Below the pieces are notes generated by a model that saw only the letters and a list, made by a program, of their open reading frames with translations, did no database searches and was not told the DNA's origin. Made by a program: the position numbers and the translations under genes. From Clostridia bacterium (lineage in GTDB: Bacteria > Bacillota > Clostridia > Oscillospirales > Acutalibacteraceae): a stretch of 64,000 nucleotides of DNA. Location of the stretch: positions 1 to 64,000 of the forward strand of contig JAFXAK010000028.1 in assembly GCA_017517135.1 (NCBI GenBank), read 5' to 3'. Positions 37,472 through 46,330 of this stretch are shown piece by piece; the stretch's first letter is position 1; the number at the start of each line of letters is the position of its first letter.

Positions 37472-38308
37472 ATGGCTGACTGGCTCGATATGCTAAAAAA
37501 TGTACTTGACAACATAGAAAAAAAGTACAGTGAACAAACAGTAAGCGAAAACAGAATTGCGGCTCAGAATCATCCAAAAACAAACGAGCTTATGCAGTTT
37601 GCAGAAAAAGCAAAAGAAGAAGCTTTACAATTTGCCGAAGAAAACAGTGAAAAAATAAAAGAAGCTTTTGAACACTTCCCTGACTGTGACAAAAAACTTT
37701 ATAACAGAGCGGTCGGGCTGCACAGAGGTTTTTTGTGCCCGTGCCCTGTACACGATTTGGTTGTGGGTAATGTAAGCAGAAAGCATCTTATGAAAAGAAT
37801 CAAAAAAACAGATCATTATTATGAATATAACTTTGACGAGAAGGGCAATTTGTCTTGTGTATCTGAGTCAGGCAATACACTTGAATTTATTGTCCGTGAA
37901 GACAATAAAGAGAAAGGTTTTACTTTTTTGCATACAGGTAAGCCTTATGCTTTCTGTGAAAGTAAATATGAAAACGGATATATTTCTTCATTTACTTTTA
38001 TTGAATTTTCTGACTTATCCGATGACATAGCATTTACTCTTAATAAATATGAATACTCTTTCACAGACGGTTTCCTGCAACAATATCTTCATACAAATCT
38101 GTTCAAGCGCCTTATGTTTGATTTTTCAGAGGAAATTATAGAATTTTCATATAATGATGATAATACATATAAAGAGTATACGGTCGAGAGATTATCCCCT
38201 ACCCGTTCAAAAAGTAAAACAACTTTTCCTGTAACAAAAAAACGATTAAATACAGATTTCTGCAAGCCGTTCAATTATTTTGAATATATGAACTCAGAAC
38301 AGAAATAA
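37472..38308 (+). CDS. Unrecognised soluble protein
   Basis: A 278-residue protein. The first 70 residues are a charged helix, likely coiled coil; the rest is beta-rich with YD/RHS-like strand pairs (YYEYNFDEKGNLSCVSE, FTFIEFSD). A CPCPVHD motif at about residue 90 could bind metal. No family recognised. Last of the four-gene group; a terminator follows. Confidence 0.7.
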   Translation: MADWLDMLKNVLDNIEKKYSEQTVSENRIAAQNHPKTNELMQFAEKAKEEALQFAEENSEKIKEAFEHFPDCDKKLYNRAVGLHRGFLCPCPVHDLVVGNVSRKHLMKRIKKTDHYYEYNFDEKGNLSCVSESGNTLEFIVREDNKEKGFTFLHTGKPYAFCESKYENGYISSFTFIEFSDLSDDIAFTLNKYEYSFTDGFLQQYLHTNLFKRLMFDFSEEIIEFSYNDDNTYKEYTVERLSPTRSKSKTTFPVTKKRLNTDFCKPFNYFEYMNSEQK

Positions 38309-38350
38309 TTGTCTGCAATAATTCTCTGAAAATATCAACCACAAAGAACT

Positions 38351-38397
38351 GACAGCCAACCGCATCGGTTAAACCCGAGGATTGACTGTCTTTTTTT
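38351..38397 (+). terminator. Terminator of the four-gene unknown cluster
   Basis: Interrupted stem GACAGcCAA (38351-38359) and TTGaCTGTC (38382-38390) followed by seven T. Confidence 0.65.
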
Positions 38398-41335
38398 AAT
38401 CTATACCTATTGTAATAATCGCAAAGGGGGCATACTCAATTTCTTTGGCTGTAGCTTCAATATCCTCGAGCATATTGAGTATTTTGACCTCTTTGTCAAA
38501 TACTATCTTTCCTCTTGCGCCGTTTTGTTCACTGAGTCTGTACACCGTCATATCGCTCTTTTCGGCTTTTTTCACGCTCTGCAAGTATAGTTCCCCGAAA
38601 TCAGGCATTGTGATTTTTTCGATGTCCGTTTTAATCAAGGGGGCATTATAAATGTGCGCCTTGCGGTTTATGTCTGCTTCAACGAATGAACCGCCGTGAG
38701 GCAGTATCTTATAGCAGAAGTTATGCTCACCCTCGTCGGATGTGGGATCGGGACGCATTGTGGCTCTCAGCAGAGAAAGAGAAACACCCTTGTCTGTTAT
38801 ACCGATACCGTATTTACCCTCGTTGATAACAGAAACACCGCCGTTAGTTTCGGACAAATCAAACCACTTGTGATGACAGCATTCAAATCTTGCCGCCTGC
38901 CAGGAGGTGTTGCGGTGCATTTCTCTTGAAACAAAGCCTGCCGAAGTGTCACACACAACATTTCTTGTGAGAATATTGCAGTTAAAATCAACCTTCATAA
39001 GCTTATGCTTTTCGTTCCAACCGACAATATTTTCAACCTCAATACCGCTGTCTTGTCTGAACACACGGATAATTCTCTGCCATACGCTCTTGTCTGTTTT
39101 ATGAGTAACAGAAAGCTCCGCACACTCACCGTCAACAGACAGCAATGTCAGCTCCTTTTCAAGGGGCAGTTCAAGCTCTTTGTCAAGGTAATCGGGCAGA
39201 ATATCCCACGCATCATAAACTCCGGGACGGTCATCGTACATTTTAAGCTTGTTGAAATCTCCCTTTACCCATTCACGGCAAAGCTTTTTATCATACAAGG
39301 AAACAATTGAGCCGTCTTTTGCAAAGCTTATGTCATATAAAGGAGTGGAGCATTTTTCATTGTCAAAACCGAACCAGCTTGTGTCTGTGGCAGCAGCCTC
39401 AACCTTTCCTACAGACAAAGGTGCAAACTCTACCTTTCTGAAATTACCTTTTTTTCCTGAACGGGTAATTTTTCCGTTTTCGTCGGGGATAAATTCAACA
39501 CCGTTTCTGGGGAAATTGAGAGTGTTGAAAAGCTTATCTCCCGTTCCTATAATTTCATCAAGCCCATTGTCAATTTCTATGTAATCCTTTATAGCATCAC
39601 GGTAAACGGGGGTTATGTGACTTCCCGGGAGAATGTCGTGGAACTGATTTACAAGCATCTTCTTATAAAGCTCTCTTAATTTTCTGTCGGGATAATCTTC
39701 ACCTTTTTTATGTCTGTAAACACTTAAAAGCTCAGCCGTTCTGAATTTATTTTCAAGACTTCTGTTATATTTTTTGAGATTTGATTTGGTTGTGAATGTA
39801 CCTCTGTGCATTTCAAGGTACAATTCTCCGTCCCACACATCAAACTCGTGGTCAGAATTAAAATTACTGTGCAGAAATTCCTTTGCGGTTATATGTCTTG
39901 TTTCGGGCATAACGGAAAGCTTCTTAAAGCGGCTCATCAATTCGAGCATTTCCTCGGTAGCACCGCTGCCCCCGTCTCCGTAGCCGAACATCTGCAGAGT
40001 CTCAGTAGAAGTATGCTTATCCTGAAAAGCCTCCCAGTTTTCTTTTACCTGTGACGGCTCGTTCCACGAAATAAAATGAGTGGGAGGTACACAGGCATAG
40101 ATATCTGTACCGTCAATTCCGCGCCAGATAAAATTATTGTGCGGGAAACGGTTTGTATCGTTCCAAGTGGACATCTTATTTGAAACGAAGAAATCTACCT
40201 TACTCTTTCTGAGTATCTGCGGCAAAATCCAGCTGTTGCCGAAAACATCGGGCAGCCAGCAGCTGTCAACCGTGATACCGAACTTATCCCTGAAATAGAG
40301 CTGACCGTAAAGGCATTGTCTTATAAGGCTTTCGGCATTCGGCACATTGCAGTCAGGCTCAACATACATAGCACCGACCGGCTCAAATCTGCCCTCTTTT
40401 ATACGCTCTTTCAATTCGGCGAACACCTCGGGATAATATTTTTCGAGTGTTTCGTATGTATTAGCCTGAGTGTGGGCATATGTAAATTCGGGGTATTTAT
40501 CCATTAATCTTAACTGAATAAGAACAGTTCGCAGATTCTTCTGAACGGTATGAATTCTTCTCCAGTAATACGCTAAATCAAGATGTGAATGAGAAATAAG
40601 TGCTACCCTACCGTTACCCTTGAAGGTTTTGTCTGCATATATTTTTTCGTCTATATATTTTATTGCCTTTGCGACCGCTTCATTTTTTATATCCTCAAAA
40701 TCAATTAAATTCAATGCACAGTTCAATTCTCTTATAACAAATTCTCTGTATTCCTCATTGAAGGCTTCGCTGTCAATTATATCCCACAAAAGCTCGCAGT
40801 CATAGCAGAGCTTCTGCACATCCTCATTTACAGTTGCAAGGAAAAGCCCCTCAAAGGTCTGTCGGCAGCCTCTTACGGCAAGTGTTTCGGGATTTCTCTC
40901 ATCATCGGGCTTTGAACGGTTATAGCCTAAAATTTCTATTTCACATCTGCCGTTTTCTGTATAGGGAGATATAAGTATTCTCTGACGGTTGGGATCAAAA
41001 CCGCCTGCATATTTTGAGTTCACCTTTACGGTCATTTCAGACGAGGTCTTTGTGTACAGGTACACTTCCCTGTCTTTAAGCTCCTCGGGAATTGTTACAC
41101 AGCACTTGATAAATGCACTGCCGTCGGGGGTATAGTAAAGCTCTCCGATATTAAGCTCTCTGTATTCCTCATCATAAAATTCATACTGCATTTCAGCGGT
41201 CTGACGGGCTTCGCGGATATATACGGGAGAGATTTCTCTCATTTCATCATAAATATATCTTTTAAGCTTTATATATCTTAATTCAATATATTCCTCGGGA
41301 CGCATACTGCGTCTTACTACCTTTATATGTGCCAT
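38396..41335 (-). CDS. GH38 alpha-mannosidase
   Basis: A 979-residue glycoside hydrolase family 38 enzyme. Zinc ligands lie in ISHSHLDLAYYW (His251, Asp253) and the nucleophile is Asp363 in WLPDVFGNS. Helical middle and large beta-sandwich C-terminal domains fill the rest. No signal peptide, so it trims imported mannosides in the cytoplasm. The GAGGTG ribosome binding site overlaps the stop of the upstream NifU-like gene, so the two are translationally coupled. Confidence 0.93.
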   Translation of the reverse strand: MAHIKVVRRSMRPEEYIELRYIKLKRYIYDEMREISPVYIREARQTAEMQYEFYDEEYRELNIGELYYTPDGSAFIKCCVTIPEELKDREVYLYTKTSSEMTVKVNSKYAGGFDPNRQRILISPYTENGRCEIEILGYNRSKPDDERNPETLAVRGCRQTFEGLFLATVNEDVQKLCYDCELLWDIIDSEAFNEEYREFVIRELNCALNLIDFEDIKNEAVAKAIKYIDEKIYADKTFKGNGRVALISHSHLDLAYYWRRIHTVQKNLRTVLIQLRLMDKYPEFTYAHTQANTYETLEKYYPEVFAELKERIKEGRFEPVGAMYVEPDCNVPNAESLIRQCLYGQLYFRDKFGITVDSCWLPDVFGNSWILPQILRKSKVDFFVSNKMSTWNDTNRFPHNNFIWRGIDGTDIYACVPPTHFISWNEPSQVKENWEAFQDKHTSTETLQMFGYGDGGSGATEEMLELMSRFKKLSVMPETRHITAKEFLHSNFNSDHEFDVWDGELYLEMHRGTFTTKSNLKKYNRSLENKFRTAELLSVYRHKKGEDYPDRKLRELYKKMLVNQFHDILPGSHITPVYRDAIKDYIEIDNGLDEIIGTGDKLFNTLNFPRNGVEFIPDENGKITRSGKKGNFRKVEFAPLSVGKVEAAATDTSWFGFDNEKCSTPLYDISFAKDGSIVSLYDKKLCREWVKGDFNKLKMYDDRPGVYDAWDILPDYLDKELELPLEKELTLLSVDGECAELSVTHKTDKSVWQRIIRVFRQDSGIEVENIVGWNEKHKLMKVDFNCNILTRNVVCDTSAGFVSREMHRNTSWQAARFECCHHKWFDLSETNGGVSVINEGKYGIGITDKGVSLSLLRATMRPDPTSDEGEHNFCYKILPHGGSFVEADINRKAHIYNAPLIKTDIEKITMPDFGELYLQSVKKAEKSDMTVYRLSEQNGARGKIVFDKEVKILNMLEDIEATAKEIEYAPFAIITIGID

Positions 41336-41343
41336 ACTTCACC

Positions 41344-41577
41344 TCATCTGTCCCAGAAAAAGGGCTTCTTTCTTACAGGAATCAATGTCACCTTTTCTCC
41401 GAGGTCCTTTTGAATTTGCCCCTCGCACCAGGACATACATTTTGCAAGCATACCGCATTTCGAGCATTCGCCCTGCATAACAACCGTTACCTTATCGTCT
41501 TCTCTTTTCAGAAAAGTCATTTCACCGCCGTCGCCCTGAACAAGAGGACGAAGCTTCTCATTTATATATTTTTCCAT
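41344..41577 (-). CDS. Small NifU C-terminal-domain-like protein
   Basis: A 77-residue protein resembling the NifU/Nfu scaffold domain, which carries iron-sulfur clusters on a Cys pair. The opening INEKLRPLVQGDGGEM fits well. The usual CxxC region here reads ECSKCGMLAKC, so two cysteines spaced by two are kept with an extra Cys. A role in Fe-S assembly is inferred from the family. Its pairing with a mannosidase is odd. Confidence 0.75.
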   Translation of the reverse strand: MEKYINEKLRPLVQGDGGEMTFLKREDDKVTVVMQGECSKCGMLAKCMSWCEGQIQKDLGEKVTLIPVRKKPFFWDR

Positions 41578-41595
41578 AACAAAGCTCCTTTGCCG

Positions 41596-41634
41596 TTATG
41601 ATAAAATATTATCATAAAAAAGTATACAAATCAA
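41596..41634 (-). promoter_or_regulatory. Promoter with perfect palindrome before nifU-like/GH38 operon
   Basis: On the minus strand, -35 TTGATT (41629-41634), 17-bp spacer, -10 TAATAT (41606-41611). A perfect inverted repeat, TTATGATAA (41596-41604), 4-base centre, TTATCATAA (41609-41617), covers the -10 box. This is the expected position for a repressor operator; the regulator is unknown. Confidence 0.6.
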
Positions 41635-41667
41635 CAAAAAAGCCGTGAAACAATAAGCTTCACGGCT
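41635..41667 (-). terminator. Terminator of the ispH-rpsA operon
   Basis: Stem AGCCGTGAA (41641-41649) and TTCACGGCT (41659-41667), with six T following on the minus strand. Confidence 0.85.
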
Positions 41668-41680
41668 CAAAATAAAATTA

Positions 41681-43768
41681 TTATTCTTCTGTTGCTTCTA
41701 CTGCTGCTTCAGCTTCGTTAGCCTTTGCTATAAGCTCGTCAATAGAAAGAGTTACGGGTTCTTCGTTAACAACTTCTTCAACAACTTCTTCAACGGGCTT
41801 TTCAGCTTCGGGAAGAAGTGCCTTCATTGAAAGAGAAATTCTCTTCTTGTCAAAGTCAATGTCAAGAACCTTAACCTGAACTTCATCACCGATGGAGATT
41901 ACATCCTGAGGCTTTTCAATTCTTTCGTTAGCAATCTGTGAAATGTGGATAAGACCTTCCATTCTGGGGAAGATTTCAGCAAATGCACCGAAGGTTGTCA
42001 TTCTTACAATCTTAACAGTAATAACTGAACCTGCGGGATAATCTCTCTTGAGGATTTCCCAGGGATTGTCTTCAATCTTCTTGTAGCCGAGAGAAATCTT
42101 CTTGTTTTCTCTGTCGAGAGCCTTTATGTAAACTTCAACTACATCGCCTACATTTACAACATCTGAAGGATGCTTGATTCTCTTCCAGGAAAGCTCTGTT
42201 CTGTGGATCATACCGTCAACACCGCCGATGTCAACGAATGCGCCGTAATCTGTAAGAGACTTAACAGTACCTGTACACTTCTGACCTTCTTCTACTGATT
42301 CCCAGAACTTAGCCTGAGCTTCCTTGCGTGCAAGTCTGCTTGCTTCCTTGATGGAGCCTACAGCTCTGCGGCGGCGTCTGTCTATATCAACAACGGTGAA
42401 GCTGACAGTTTTGTTAAGCATATCTTCGAGTCTGCCGTCTCTGGGAACTGTTGAAAGAGAAGCGGGAACGAAAATTCTTACACCGTTTGAAAAAACAATG
42501 AGTCCCTTGCCGATTACCTCAACAACAACACCTTCGAGAACTGTTCCTTCCTTGTTAGCTTCAACAATATTATCCCAATACTTCATAGCATCATAACGAC
42601 GCTTTGAGAGCATTATTGTGCCTTCCATATCATTTGTTTTCATAATGATAAGGTTAAGCTCATCGCCGACCTTGAGTTCTTTTGCAGGATCTGCTGCAGG
42701 GTCTGCGCTATACTCATCAATCGGGATATAACCGGTCTGCTTTCTGCCAATGTCTACCTGAATTTCATTGGGAGCAATGTGCATAACGGTGCCTACGACC
42801 TTCTGGTCGTTGTTCATGCTGTTGAGGGACTCCTCAAGAGCCTGTTCGAAGGACATTTCTTCGGATTCTGCAATAGCGTTAACCTGTCCCTGGTCTTCTG
42901 CTACTGACTGGATGTTTTCGTTGATTTCGGACATTGTTTTTATTACCTCCTTAATTATACCGTCTGGAGTGGACGCTCCGGCGGTAACTCCGACCGAAGA
43001 AATGCCGTTAAAATTTATTCCGGATACTTCCGTGGCATCTTCGATAAGATATGTCTGACAGTATTCACGGCATATATTATACAGCTTTTTTGTATTAGAA
43101 CTGTTTCTGCCGCCGACAACTATCATTATATCATTCTCTTTGGCAAGATTTGCTGCCTCTTCCTGCCTCAGAGCGGTAGCATTACATATTGTATCAAATA
43201 TTTTTACATTTGTATAGAGTAAATTTGCAATTTTCTTACATTTTTTGAACTCTTTTGCATCAAAAGTGGTCTGAGAAACAATAGAAAATAAAGTATCTTC
43301 ACCGAAAGAGTGATTTTTTCTGATGTCCTCAAGCTCTTTTTCACATGAGAAAACAAAGGACGGTGTCTCACAGTAGCTTCTTATACCGATAACCTCGGGA
43401 TGCTCCCTGTCGCCTGCAATAAGTATCACTCTGCCCTCTTTTGATTCACTTGCAACAATTTTATGTATCTTTGAAACAAAAGGACAGGTTGCATCAAAAT
43501 ATTTAAGTCCTTTAAGCTTTATACTTTCGGATATATCCTTGGTTATTCCGTGGGTTCTGATAACGAGAGTATAATTTTCAGGTGTATCCTCTGCTTTTTC
43601 AACAACTGCAACACCCCTTTTTTTCAGGGACTCTATAAATATAGGATTATGTATAAGAGGCCCTAATGTGCATACCCGTTCACCGCTTACAATAAAATCC
43701 TCAACAGCCTTTACTGCCCTGTCAACACCGAAGCAGAAGCCCGCGGTTTTTGCAATGTTTATCTGCAT
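41681..43768 (-). CDS. ispH: IspH (HMBPP reductase) fused to ribosomal protein S1-like domains
   Basis: A 695-residue fusion. Residues 1-280 are 4-hydroxy-3-methylbut-2-enyl diphosphate reductase, the last step of the MEP isoprenoid pathway, with [4Fe-4S] ligands in [18 protein letters not shown] and CNAT. Residues 300-660 hold four S1 RNA-binding domains, followed by an acidic tail. The fusion is known from Clostridia. An AAGGAGG with a following ATG inside the frame (42932-42952) could start the S1 part alone. It sits 8 bases after cmk, a common gene order. Confidence 0.93.
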   Translation of the reverse strand: MQINIAKTAGFCFGVDRAVKAVEDFIVSGERVCTLGPLIHNPIFIESLKKRGVAVVEKAEDTPENYTLVIRTHGITKDISESIKLKGLKYFDATCPFVSKIHKIVASESKEGRVILIAGDREHPEVIGIRSYCETPSFVFSCEKELEDIRKNHSFGEDTLFSIVSQTTFDAKEFKKCKKIANLLYTNVKIFDTICNATALRQEEAANLAKENDIMIVVGGRNSSNTKKLYNICREYCQTYLIEDATEVSGINFNGISSVGVTAGASTPDGIIKEVIKTMSEINENIQSVAEDQGQVNAIAESEEMSFEQALEESLNSMNNDQKVVGTVMHIAPNEIQVDIGRKQTGYIPIDEYSADPAADPAKELKVGDELNLIIMKTNDMEGTIMLSKRRYDAMKYWDNIVEANKEGTVLEGVVVEVIGKGLIVFSNGVRIFVPASLSTVPRDGRLEDMLNKTVSFTVVDIDRRRRRAVGSIKEASRLARKEAQAKFWESVEEGQKCTGTVKSLTDYGAFVDIGGVDGMIHRTELSWKRIKHPSDVVNVGDVVEVYIKALDRENKKISLGYKKIEDNPWEILKRDYPAGSVITVKIVRMTTFGAFAEIFPRMEGLIHISQIANERIEKPQDVISIGDEVQVKVLDIDFDKKRISLSMKALLPEAEKPVEEVVEEVVNEEPVTLSIDELIAKANEAEAAVEATEE
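42932..42952 (-). promoter_or_regulatory. Internal Shine-Dalgarno and start within ispH-rpsA
   Basis: On the minus strand AAGGAGG (42946-42952) is followed after 11 bases by an in-frame ATG (42934) exactly at the junction between the IspH and S1 parts. It could allow separate production of a 418-residue S1 protein. Confidence 0.5.
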
Positions 43769-43776
43769 ATTTTACC

Positions 43777-44439
43777 TCACTTAATCTCACGGACAAGCTT
43801 TTCGAGTGTTTCGCAGACCTCGTCTATTGTCATATCCGAGCTGTCAACAAGCACGGCATCGTCAGCCTTCTTCAAGGGGGCTATCGCTCTTGTTGAATCG
43901 TTGTGGTCACGAAGCTTGATTTCCTCAAGCAATTCGTTAAACTCAACAGGTGTTCCCTTTACAACAAGCTCGTCATATCTTCTCTTTGCTCTGACCTCGG
44001 CTGATGCGGTAAGAAAAACCTTGAGCTGTGCATCGGGCAGAACAACAGTACCGATGTCTCTGCCGTCCATTATACAATTACTGTTTGCCGCAATGCTTTT
44101 CTGCAAATCAAAAAGAAATGCTCTCACGGCAGGTATTGCCGAAACATTCGATGCAGCCATGGAAGCCTCGGGCAGACGGATATCGGTTGAAACATCCTCT
44201 CCGTTGAGAAAAACATGCTGAACACCGTCAACAAATTTCAGTTCAATTTTTATTTCGTTGAGCACCTGTGCCACAGCCTTTGCATCGGTTGTATCAAGCC
44301 CCCGTCTTAAAACGCTCACACCGACTGCTCTGTATAATGCACCCGTATCAACATATATGTAACCGAGATTTGCGGCGGTTCTTCTTGCTATAGTGCTTTT
44401 GCCTGCTCCCGCAGGACCGTCTATTGCTATATTTATCAT
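43777..44439 (-). CDS. cmk: Cytidylate kinase
   Basis: A 220-residue (d)CMP kinase. The P-loop is DGPAGAGKST near the N-terminus; MDGRDIGTVV and RAKRRYDE are the nucleotide-binding and lid segments. It makes CDP and dCDP from CMP and dCMP. It is followed by ispH-rpsA, a conserved order in Firmicutes. Confidence 0.95.
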   Translation of the reverse strand: MINIAIDGPAGAGKSTIARRTAANLGYIYVDTGALYRAVGVSVLRRGLDTTDAKAVAQVLNEIKIELKFVDGVQHVFLNGEDVSTDIRLPEASMAASNVSAIPAVRAFLFDLQKSIAANSNCIMDGRDIGTVVLPDAQLKVFLTASAEVRAKRRYDELVVKGTPVEFNELLEEIKLRDHNDSTRAIAPLKKADDAVLVDSSDMTIDEVCETLEKLVREIK

Positions 44440-44443
44440 TATA

Positions 44444-45688
44444 TTACTCTCCTAACATTGATTTTCCCGCTAAAACGCCTGTTGAAAATGCAATCTGCAG
44501 ATTAAATCCGCCCGTATAGGCATCAACATCAATAAGCTCTCCTGCAAAATACAGTCCCTTGCAGATTTTTGATTCCATTGTTTTCGGATTTATCTCATTG
44601 ACTGCAACTCCGCCTGAGGTTATTATTGCTTCTTCAATAGGTCTTGTGCCCTTTATTGTGCAGGTAAGATTTTTCAGAAGATATCCGAGGTCGTGGCGCA
44701 TATCGCGTGTTATTTTATTTGCTCTGAGATCCGGCTCAATTCCCGACAATGAAACAATTACGGGGATAAGCTTTCTCGGCAAAAGCTCCTGAAGAGCATT
44801 TCCCAGAGCCTTATTCGAGTATTTTGCAAAGTCTCTGATAAGTCTTTCATCGAGCTTTTCTTCACTCAATGCGGGCTTTAAGTCAATGCTCAGCTCATAC
44901 TTATCGGGAGTTATTTCTCCGAGATGCGAGGAAGCGCTGAGAATTATAGGACCCGACACACCGAAATGAGTAAACAGCATTTCACCGAAATCGGAATATA
45001 CCTGCTTATATCTTTCCTTATCGGTAATTGTTATTGCAACATTTTTAAGCGATAAGCCCTGTGCACGCTTGCACCAGCTGTCCTCGGTTTCAAGAGGCAC
45101 CAAGGACGGCTTAGGAGTTACAATAGTATGCCCCGCACTTTTTGCGAATTTATATCCGTCACCGCTCGAGCCTGTCAGAGGATAAGAGCAGCCGCCCGTT
45201 GCAAGCAATACCGCATCGGCAAGATACCTTTTACCGTCCTCGGTAACTGCTCCCCTGACTTCCCCGTCTTCAATAATAAGATTTCTCACTCGCTGCGAGG
45301 TTTCTATTTTAGCACCGCTTTTTTTACAGAAGCGGACAAGTGCATCAACTATTTCAACAGCCTTGTCGCTTTCGGGGAAAACTCTGTTTCCTCTTTCAAT
45401 TTTAAGCTTAACACCCATTTCCTCAAAAAAGTCCATAGTGTCATAGGGCATAAAGCGTGAAAAAGCGCTGTAAAGAAAACGGCTGTTTACGGGAACAGCA
45501 TCCGTAAGCTCGTTTATAAGCGTGCAGGCATTTGTTACATTGCATCTGCCCTTGCCCGTAATCATAACCTTTCTTGCAGGTCTTTCGTTTCTTTCGAGAA
45601 CCGTTACATTAAGTCCTCTCTTTGCAGCCGTACCCGCAGCCATAAGACCTGCCGCACCGCCGCCTATTATCAACACACTTTTACTCAT
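44444..45688 (-). CDS. BaiN/YhiN-family FAD-dependent oxidoreductase
   Basis: A 414-residue flavoprotein of the HI0933/YhiN family. The FAD loop is IIGGGAAGLMAAGTAAKRG, the family motif GKGRCNVTNA follows at about residue 46, and the end reads GGFNLQIAFSTGVLAG. Relatives include BaiN, which reduces bile-acid intermediates, but most members have no proven substrate, so the bile-acid role should not be assumed. It is 4 bases before cmk. Confidence 0.88.
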   Translation of the reverse strand: MSKSVLIIGGGAAGLMAAGTAAKRGLNVTVLERNERPARKVMITGKGRCNVTNACTLINELTDAVPVNSRFLYSAFSRFMPYDTMDFFEEMGVKLKIERGNRVFPESDKAVEIVDALVRFCKKSGAKIETSQRVRNLIIEDGEVRGAVTEDGKRYLADAVLLATGGCSYPLTGSSGDGYKFAKSAGHTIVTPKPSLVPLETEDSWCKRAQGLSLKNVAITITDKERYKQVYSDFGEMLFTHFGVSGPIILSASSHLGEITPDKYELSIDLKPALSEEKLDERLIRDFAKYSNKALGNALQELLPRKLIPVIVSLSGIEPDLRANKITRDMRHDLGYLLKNLTCTIKGTRPIEEAIITSGGVAVNEINPKTMESKICKGLYFAGELIDVDAYTGGFNLQIAFSTGVLAGKSMLGE

Positions 45689-45746
45689 AAGGTGCCTCCG
45701 TAATATATATCTTTATTATCTTATCATATAAAAAAAAGTTTAGCAA

Positions 45747-45772
45747 GAAAAAAAGACGGAATACTCCGCCTT
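45747..45772 (-). terminator. Terminator of the mazF gene
   Basis: Short stem AGACGGA/TCCGCCT (45754-45772, one mismatch) followed by a T-run on the minus strand. Confidence 0.55.
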
Positions 45773-45792
45773 TTGTATTACATATTTATAAA

Positions 45793-46134
45793 TTACAGAC
45801 CAAAGCTTACCGATAATGCCTGATTTATTCTGTTCATTTCCGCACTGTCAAGAGTTCCCATATGCTCACGCAGTCTCTTTTTATCTATTGTGCGCACCTG
45901 CTCTAAAAGGACTATGGAATCCTTTGCTAATCCGCAGCCGTCTGCATTTACCTGAATATGAGTGGGCAAGGGATTTTTATATTTCTGACTTGTTATTGCC
46001 GCCGCTATAACGGTGGGGCTGTATTTGTTTCCCACATCATTCTGAACAATAAGTACAGGTCTTATTCCGCCTTGCTCCGAGCCTATAACGGGGCTCAGAT
46101 CGGCATAATATATATCTCCCCTTCTGATAATCAT
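45793..46134 (-). CDS. MazF/PemK-family endoribonuclease toxin (NdoA-like), solitary
   Basis: A 113-residue type II toxin with the MazF fold: RRGDIYYADLSPVIGSEQGG, RPVLIVQND and TIDKKRL are the family blocks that form the RNA cleavage site. It would cut mRNA at short motifs. Its antitoxin would normally be encoded directly upstream, yet the 200 bases between it and the divergent rubrerythrin hold no such gene. The RBS is AGGAG. It could be neutralised by an antitoxin elsewhere. Confidence 0.9.
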   Translation of the reverse strand: MIIRRGDIYYADLSPVIGSEQGGIRPVLIVQNDVGNKYSPTVIAAAITSQKYKNPLPTHIQVNADGCGLAKDSIVLLEQVRTIDKKRLREHMGTLDSAEMNRINQALSVSFGL

Positions 46135-46237
46135 TTGTTCTCGCTCCTTTTTTTGTGTTCTACACCCTTATTTTTGCCTGTAAAACACAAGGTAAACACA
46201 GCAGAAAAAATTTTTTGAAAAATTTTTTAAAAACCTC

Positions 46238-46280
46238 TTTACAAACCAAAAAACTTATGCTAAAATTAGAACAGTTCTAA
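46238..46280 (+). promoter_or_regulatory. Rubrerythrin promoter with perfect 7-1-7 operator
   Basis: -35 TTTACA (46238-46243), 17-bp spacer, -10 TAAAAT (46261-46266). Immediately after it lies the perfect palindrome TTAGAACAGTTCTAA (46266-46280). The 7-1-7 layout and the gene controlled fit a PerR/Fur-family operator for peroxide response. Confidence 0.65.
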
Positions 46281-46330
46281 AACAGAACCGATAAAAAAAC
46301 AAAATTTACACATAAAAGGAGACAATTGAT

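Noticed and set aside
46135-46237. MazE-like antitoxin upstream of mazF
   Set aside because: No reading frame of suitable size with a start and ribosome binding site is present.
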